Below, in pieces: positions 59,333 through 64,000 of a DNA stretch of 64,000 nt. How positions within the stretch are numbered: the stretch's first letter is position 1; the number at the start of each line of letters is the position of its first letter. The notes under the pieces are model-generated. The model was not told where the DNA came from. It worked only from the letters and a program-made list of their open reading frames with translations, and searched no databases. Source of the DNA: Streptococcus mitis (GTDB lineage: Bacteria > Bacillota > Bacilli > Lactobacillales > Streptococcaceae). A program made the translations under genes and the position numbers. Where the stretch lies: NCBI RefSeq assembly GCF_946190375.1, contig NZ_CAMIAF010000002.1, positions 62,001-126,000 of the forward strand, given 5' to 3'.

Positions 59333-59357
59333 GAAAAAAGAGCTATTAAAAGCTCTT
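59333..59357 (-). terminator. Terminator after the LysM gene
   Basis: AAGAGCT / AGCTCTT stem then TTTTTTC on the reverse strand. Confidence 0.7.
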
Positions 59358-59367
59358 CCCCTATTTC

Positions 59368-59991
59368 TTAATACCAGCCGTTGTTAAGCCAAAAGTTTTT
59401 AGCGGCTGTCCATGAACCGTAACGTCCTGCAACGTAGGCATCTGCTACACGTTCTTGGTTTTCAGCTGAGTAGTCACCGTTCAAGTATGAATCTGTCAAT
59501 TGGTAACGTCCGATGTAACGTCCGTTTGTAGCTGTGTAGCTACCGCCTGATTCTTTTTGAGCGATCCATTCTTTGGCTTCTGCTTCAGATCCGCTTACAG
59601 TTGAAGCAACCGTTTCTTCTGCTACTGGGGCGCTTGCTACTGGAGTTTCTTCTTCTGCCACCTCTGTAGTTTCTGCCACTGTGGCTGAAACAGTTTCGTC
59701 TTGGGCAGCTGGAGCTTCATAAGTCGTTGAAGCTGTGGCTACTGGTGCTGCTGGACCGTCGATAACCAACTCTTGACCAACATAAATCATATGGATGTTG
59801 TCAATGTGGTTGTTTTCTGCCAATTTCTCAACAGTTGTGTTGTGAGTTTCAGCGATTTCTGAAAGTGTATCACCTTCTTTAACAGTGTAAGTTGATGATT
59901 CTTGAGCAGATACAAATGATGGAGCAAATACTGCAAACAAGGCAGCTACTCCTGCAAGAGTTGTTTTAATCTTTTTAGTTGTTGATTTCAT
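59368..59991 (-). CDS. Secreted LysM cell-wall protein with lysozyme-like C-terminus
   Basis: 207 residues. Signal peptide ending AFAPSFVSAQ-type, one LysM domain (YTVKEGDTLSEIAETHNTTV ... GQELVI), a Thr/Ala/Glu-rich linker, and a C-terminal domain with WIAQKESGGSYTATNGRYIG and YGSWTAAKNFWLNNGWY. It binds peptidoglycan and may cleave it (transglycosylase-like). In pneumococcus the homologue belongs to the WalRK regulon. Reverse -10 TATGAT at 60023-60028 has a weak -35, in keeping with an activator. Confidence 0.85.
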   Translation of the reverse strand: MKSTTKKIKTTLAGVAALFAVFAPSFVSAQESSTYTVKEGDTLSEIAETHNTTVEKLAENNHIDNIHMIYVGQELVIDGPAAPVATASTTYEAPAAQDETVSATVAETTEVAEEETPVASAPVAEETVASTVSGSEAEAKEWIAQKESGGSYTATNGRYIGRYQLTDSYLNGDYSAENQERVADAYVAGRYGSWTAAKNFWLNNGWY

Positions 59992-60196
59992 ATTTGAAAA
60001 TTCTCCTTCTTTCTATACTTCTATCATACCCTTTAAATATTACTGTTTCTTGACACTTTTATGTAGAAATATTACAAAATTATTTTTTATTTCCCTAAAT
60101 AAGGTATTTTTTGTCATAAAAGATACTATTTTTATGCTATTTAAGGTATTAGAAAGGTTTTCATCTACAATTAAAGCCAAGACCTTTATTCTTTGA

Positions 60197-60202
60197 TATA
60201 AT
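60197..60202 (+). promoter_or_regulatory. -10 element of the sdaAB operon promoter
   Basis: TGATATAAT extended -10, 31 nt before the ATG of sdaAB. Confidence 0.55.
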
Positions 60203-60232
60203 AGAGATAAGAATTTTTATAAGGGGAAACTG

Positions 60233-60904
60233 ATGAAATCACTTCGTTTTCAATCTGTCTTTGATATCATCGGACCAGTTATGATTGGCCCATCTAGTAG
60301 TCATACCGCTGGTGCTGTCCGTATTGGGAAGATTGTCTCTTCCATTTTTGATGATACTCCGACAGAAGTCGAATTCCAACTTTTTAACTCATTTGCCAAA
60401 ACCTATCGTGGTCACGGAACAGACCTAGCCCTTGTTGCAGGTATTTTAGGCATGGATACAGATGATCCTGAAATCCCAAACAGTCTGGAGATTGCCCACA
60501 AACGTGGCATCAAGATTGTCTGGACCATTCAGAAAGACAGCAATGCCCCTCACCCAAACACCACTAAAATTACCGTTAAAAATGCCCATAAAACCATCAG
60601 CGTGACTGGTATTTCTATCGGAGGAGGGAACATTCAGGTCACCGAACTCAATGGCTTTGCCGTCTCTCTCAATATGAATACACCGACTATCATCATCGTT
60701 CATCAAGATATTCCAGGTATGATTGCCCTCGTAACAGAGGCCCTTTCACGCTATGGTATCAATATCGCCCAGATGAATGTTACTCGTGAAAAAGCTGGTG
60801 AAAAAGCTATTATGATTATCGAAGTTGACAGTCGCAACTGTGATGAGGCCATCGAAGAAATTCGAAAAATCCCTCATCTCCATAATGTCAATTTCTTTAA
60901 ATAG
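60233..60904 (+). CDS. sdaAB: L-serine dehydratase, beta subunit
   Basis: 223 residues: the SDH beta domain with IGPSSSHTAGAVRIG and a C-terminal ACT domain (IIVHQDIPGMIALVTEALSR). With SdaAA it forms the iron-sulfur enzyme that deaminates serine to pyruvate. sdaAA follows after 8 nt. Confidence 0.94.
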   Translation: MKSLRFQSVFDIIGPVMIGPSSSHTAGAVRIGKIVSSIFDDTPTEVEFQLFNSFAKTYRGHGTDLALVAGILGMDTDDPEIPNSLEIAHKRGIKIVWTIQKDSNAPHPNTTKITVKNAHKTISVTGISIGGGNIQVTELNGFAVSLNMNTPTIIIVHQDIPGMIALVTEALSRYGINIAQMNVTREKAGEKAIMIIEVDSRNCDEAIEEIRKIPHLHNVNFFK

Positions 60905-60912
60905 GAGGAAGC

Positions 60913-61785
60913 ATGTTTTATTCTATCAAAGAATTGGTCGAGCAGGCAGAACTGGACTTTCAAGGAAATGTCGCAGAACTCATGATTACAACAGAGTTTG
61001 AATTGACCGGTCGCGAACGTGAAGAAGTCCTCCTTCTCATGGAACGCAATCTGGAAGTCATGAAAGCCTCTGTCCAACTTGGCCTCAATGAAAATAAATC
61101 TCGTAGTGGCCTGACAGGTGGAGATGCTGCAAAATTGGATCACTACATTAAAAACGGAAAAACTCTGTCAGATTACACGATTCTCTCTGCTGCCCGAAAT
61201 GCCATCGCAGTCAATGAACACAATGCTAAAATGGGCTTGGTTTGTGCCACTCCGACCGCAGGAAGTGCTGGCTGTCTGCCCTCAGTTCTAACAGCTGCTA
61301 TTGAAAAATTAGACCTCAATCACGAACAACAGCTGGATTTCCTCTTTGCTGCCGGTGCCTTTGGACTAGTCATCGCAAACAATGCCTCTATCTCAGGTGC
61401 TGAAGGTGGCTGTCAGGCCGAGGTTGGTTCGGCCTCTGCTATGAGTGCTGCAGCCTTGACTCTGGCTGCCGGTGGAACACCTTATCAGGCCAGTCAGGCC
61501 ATTGCCTTTGTCATTAAAAATATGCTGGGCCTCATCTGTGACCCTGTTGCCGGCTTGGTCGAAGTTCCCTGTGTCAAACGCAATGCCATGGGAGCCAGCT
61601 TTGCTTTCATCGCAGCAGACATGGCCTTGGCAGAGATCGAATCTAAAATTCCTGTGGATGAAGTTATCGATGCCATGTACCAAGTAGGAGCAAGCATGCC
61701 AACTGCCTTTCGTGAAACAGCTGAAGGTGGACTCGCTGCCACCCCTACTGGTCGTCGCCTCCAAAAAGAAATTTTCGGAGAATAA
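60913..61785 (+). CDS. sdaAA: L-serine dehydratase, alpha subunit
   Basis: 290 residues. Fe-S cysteines are visible in VCATPTAGSAGCLPS, GLICDPVAGLVEVPC. The catalytic subunit of serine dehydratase. The HAD gene follows after 21 nt in the same operon. Confidence 0.94.
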   Translation: MFYSIKELVEQAELDFQGNVAELMITTEFELTGREREEVLLLMERNLEVMKASVQLGLNENKSRSGLTGGDAAKLDHYIKNGKTLSDYTILSAARNAIAVNEHNAKMGLVCATPTAGSAGCLPSVLTAAIEKLDLNHEQQLDFLFAAGAFGLVIANNASISGAEGGCQAEVGSASAMSAAALTLAAGGTPYQASQAIAFVIKNMLGLICDPVAGLVEVPCVKRNAMGASFAFIAADMALAEIESKIPVDEVIDAMYQVGASMPTAFRETAEGGLAATPTGRRLQKEIFGE

Positions 61786-61806
61786 GTTTATCAAATAGGA
61801 GAAACC

Positions 61807-62439
61807 ATGACCTCTATCACAGCGATTTTTTTCGATCTGGATGGAACCCTCGTTGACAGTTCTATCGGGATTCACAATGCCTTTACCTATACCTTTAAGG
61901 AACTCGGGGTGCCTAGTCCTGATACCAAAACGATTCGTGGTTTTATGGGACCACCTCTCGAAAGTAGTTTTGCGACCTGCCTTCCCAAAGACCAAATTTC
62001 TGAGGCTGTCCAGATATACCGTTCCTACTACAAGGCAAAAGGCATCCATGAAGCTCAACTTTTCCCTCAGATTGTAGAATTGCTTCAAGAACTATCTAAG
62101 AATTACCCTCTCTACATCACCACTACAAAGAATACTCCAACCGTTCAAGACATGACTAAGAACTTGGGAATCTTTCATTTCTTTGATGGTATTTATGGTT
62201 CCAGCCCTGAAACACCCCATAAGGCAGATGTCATTCGCCAAGCCTTGCAGACACATCAACTAGCACCAGAACAAGCCATCATTATCGGAGATACCAAGTT
62301 TGATATGCAGGGGGCTCAAGAAACAGGCATTCAGAAATTGGCCGTCACTTGGGGATTTGGAGAGCAAGCAGATCTACTAGACTATCAACCTGATTATATC
62401 GCCCACAAACCATTAGAGGTTTTGGCGTATTTTCAATAA
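61807..62439 (+). CDS. HAD-family phosphatase (phosphoglycolate phosphatase-like)
   Basis: 210 residues. HAD motif I FFDLDGTLVD, motif II TTTKNT, and motif IV GDTKFDMQGA, with an alpha-helical cap. Substrate unknown; relatives remove phosphate from phosphoglycolate or sugars. Part of the sdaAB-sdaAA operon; a terminator follows. Confidence 0.85.
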   Translation: MTSITAIFFDLDGTLVDSSIGIHNAFTYTFKELGVPSPDTKTIRGFMGPPLESSFATCLPKDQISEAVQIYRSYYKAKGIHEAQLFPQIVELLQELSKNYPLYITTTKNTPTVQDMTKNLGIFHFFDGIYGSSPETPHKADVIRQALQTHQLAPEQAIIIGDTKFDMQGAQETGIQKLAVTWGFGEQADLLDYQPDYIAHKPLEVLAYFQ

Positions 62440-62493
62440 CATAGACTGGGCGATACCCCCATTTCAGAAGAAAATGGAGCAAGTTTCTACATA

Positions 62494-62549
62494 ACAAAAC
62501 GCATATTACCAAGGTTCTTCTTGTACTGACCTGATAATATGCGTTTTTC
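62494..62549. terminator. Bidirectional terminator between HAD gene and dehydratase gene
   Basis: AAAACGCATATTACC / GATAATATGCGTTTT stem with T-runs on both strands. Confidence 0.72.
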
Positions 62550-62553
62550 TTTT

Positions 62554-64000
62554 TTATTCAACGTGGGTGGTTTGATTGGCAAAGGCGATAATGGCTTGCT
62601 TCAACTCATCTCCACTAAGAGTGCGGAACTCTTCAATCTTTTGATCGATGGCTTCTAAAGGCATGACATTAACCTTACCAACGAAAATCTTATCCATAAC
62701 CTGGTTATCAACCAATTCGGTCGAAACCAAGAGTTCTTCGTAGAGTTTTTCGCCTGGGCGGATTCCAACTTCAACAATTGGAATTTCGCTTTCGGTGTGG
62801 CCACTTAGAAGCACCATTTTCTTGGCCAAGTCATAAATCTTGACTGGTTTGCCCATATCAAGGATAAAGACTTCTCCATCCTTGGCATAAGCACCAGCAT
62901 GGATAACCAAACGGCTAGCTTCTGGAATAGTCATAAAGTAACGGGTCATGCGGAAGTCTGTCACCGTTACAGGCCCACCTTCAGCAATCTGGCGTTCAAA
63001 GACTGGAATGACACTACCACGGCTACCAAGTACATTCCCAAAACGAACTGCACAGTAGGTTGATTGGCTACGTTGGTTAAAGCCAGTGACAATCAACTCA
63101 GCCACTCGCTTGGTTGCTCCCATAACATTTGGTGGATTAACAGCCTTATCTGTCGAAATCATAACCATCTTAGGTACTTTGGCTTCATCAACAGCCTTAG
63201 CAACATTGTAAGTTCCACGAATATTGTTTTTGAAGGCTTCTTTTGGATTGCGCTCCATCATAGGAACGTGCTTGTGGGCTGCCGCATGATAAACAATAGC
63301 TGGCTTGTACTGTTCAAAGACTTGCAACAAACGGTCATAGTCTTGAATATCGGCAATAACTGGTACATAATCAATCCCTTGGAACTTACGAATCAATTCA
63401 TGATACACAAGGTAGATTGAATTTTCCCCGTGACCGAGCAAGACGATACGTTCAGGATTGAAACGGCTAACTTGGCGACAGATTTCAGAACCGATTGAAC
63501 CTCCAGCACCTGTGACTAAGATTGTCTTACCTGTCAGTTCTACGCCCAGACGCGATTCATCAAGACGAATTTCCTGACGACCCAAAAGGTCTGTGATATC
63601 AATCTTCTGGAAGCCTCCACCTGCTTGATGAAGTCCTTGAACAACAGTTTCAACCTTAGGCATCTTATAACATTTGACTCCCAGCTTATTACACATCTGC
63701 AAGATACGTTCATATTCTGACGGGTCAAGCGACGGAATCGCAACGATAACACGCTCAATTTGATGGCGTTTGGCTAATTCAGGCAGATCATCATATGAAC
63801 CCAAAACAGGGATACCACCAAGTTTTTGGCCCTTTTTCTTAGCGTCCTTATCCAAAATACCGACCAGTTCCAAATCACTGGTTGGATGTTGGTAACTATC
63901 CATAAAGAGGGCTCCGCCATCACCAGCACCAATCAAGAAGGTTCGACGGTGTTCTCCATCACCACTGCCTTTTTTGCGTCTAGAGTAGATTAACTGCCAA
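62554..64000 (-). CDS. CapD/FlaA1-type nucleotide-sugar 4,6-dehydratase (5' end beyond window)
   Basis: The reading frame continues past the right edge, so the start is outside; the visible part has about 480 residues. A CoA-binding-like domain (FLIGAGDGGALF) is followed by a short-chain dehydrogenase domain with TGAGGSIGSEI (NAD binding), HKHVPMMERNP and STDKAVNPPNVMGATKR, the Met-type catalytic site of FlaA1/PglF/CapD dehydratases. The membrane helices of this family would be upstream. It makes a keto-deoxy UDP-sugar for cell-surface glycans. Confidence 0.9.
   Translation of the reverse strand, partial: WQLIYSRRKKGSGDGEHRRTFLIGAGDGGALFMDSYQHPTSDLELVGILDKDAKKKGQKLGGIPVLGSYDDLPELAKRHQIERVIVAIPSLDPSEYERILQMCNKLGVKCYKMPKVETVVQGLHQAGGGFQKIDITDLLGRQEIRLDESRLGVELTGKTILVTGAGGSIGSEICRQVSRFNPERIVLLGHGENSIYLVYHELIRKFQGIDYVPVIADIQDYDRLLQVFEQYKPAIVYHAAAHKHVPMMERNPKEAFKNNIRGTYNVAKAVDEAKVPKMVMISTDKAVNPPNVMGATKRVAELIVTGFNQRSQSTYCAVRFGNVLGSRGSVIPVFERQIAEGGPVTVTDFRMTRYFMTIPEASRLVIHAGAYAKDGEVFILDMGKPVKIYDLAKKMVLLSGHTESEIPIVEVGIRPGEKLYEELLVSTELVDNQVMDKIFVGKVNVMPLEAIDQKIEEFRTLSGDELKQAIIAFANQTTHVE

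Noticed and set aside
61393-62088. Reverse ORF of 231 codons across sdaAA and the HAD gene
   Set aside because: Spans two conserved genes on the other strand; shadow frame.

Overview
The window is chromosomal DNA of a mitis-group Streptococcus (S. mitis, S. oralis or S. pneumoniae complex). The call rests on gene content and order (ireB-spx-uvrA-corA, mutL-ruvA-tag, a YesMN-type two-component system, a methionine ABC operon, a Rgg/SHP locus, tsaDB-rimI, rpoY-rnjA, mnmG-mnmA, argGH, sdaAB/AA), on BOX-type intergenic repeats, on low GC, and on extended -10 promoters (TGnTATAAT). No rRNA, tRNA, IS element, prophage or CRISPR array was seen. Both edges cut a gene: ruvX on the left and a CapD/FlaA1-type nucleotide-sugar dehydratase on the right.

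Layout. 1-12.1 kb: ruvX, ireB, a lipoprotein, spx, a P-type Mg2+ ATPase (mgtA) with an M-box riboswitch and a translated leader peptide, an M24 peptidase, uvrA, then divergently corA, a DUF1129 gene, an S66 peptidase and a SemiSWEET. 12.2-18.1 kb: tag-ruvA-mutL, a LytTR/DUF3021 regulator pair and an Nramp-like transporter. 18.2-30.1 kb: nrdI, a YesL/YesM/YesN cluster, an ECF-type S component, the metQ-M20-metN-metI operon, an amino-acid binding lipoprotein and azlCD. 30.1-34.2 kb: a quorum-sensing module with a Rgg regulator (Rgg144-like), a convergent SHP pheromone gene, and a divergent operon of a double-glycine peptide, two CPBP proteases and an MFS exporter. 34.3-43.2 kb: housekeeping genes (tsaD, rimI, tsaB, rpoY, rnjA, mnmG, Nudix, mnmA).

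43.3-50.7 kb is an AT-rich peptide-export and bacteriocin locus resembling the pneumococcal rtg system. It has a Rgg regulator, a 28-residue pheromone with a Trp-Gly-Trp C-terminus, a peptidase-containing ABC exporter, an HlyD-type accessory protein and two paralogous prepeptides, each behind its own copy of the same promoter/leader. The exporter gene has an in-frame TAA between its peptidase and membrane domains, the gene downstream of it has another in-frame TAA, and one prepeptide is out of frame at a run of six G placed exactly at its double-glycine cleavage site. Sensing and probable immunity genes look intact. As written, the locus looks able to listen but impaired for secretion.

50.8-59.3 kb: an arginine operon (binding protein-argG-argH) and a second bacteriocin-type export/immunity operon (37-residue peptide, 195-residue protein, DUF1430 membrane protein, ABC ATPase) beside a PlcR/TprA-like regulator. 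59.3-64 kb: a LysM cell-wall protein, L-serine dehydratase, a HAD phosphatase and the dehydratase fragment.

The most novel-looking element is the mgtA leader: an M-box, a probable terminator, then an acidic, proline-containing mini-ORF overlapping mutually exclusive hairpins. This is the layout of a second, translation-sensing Mg2+ checkpoint.
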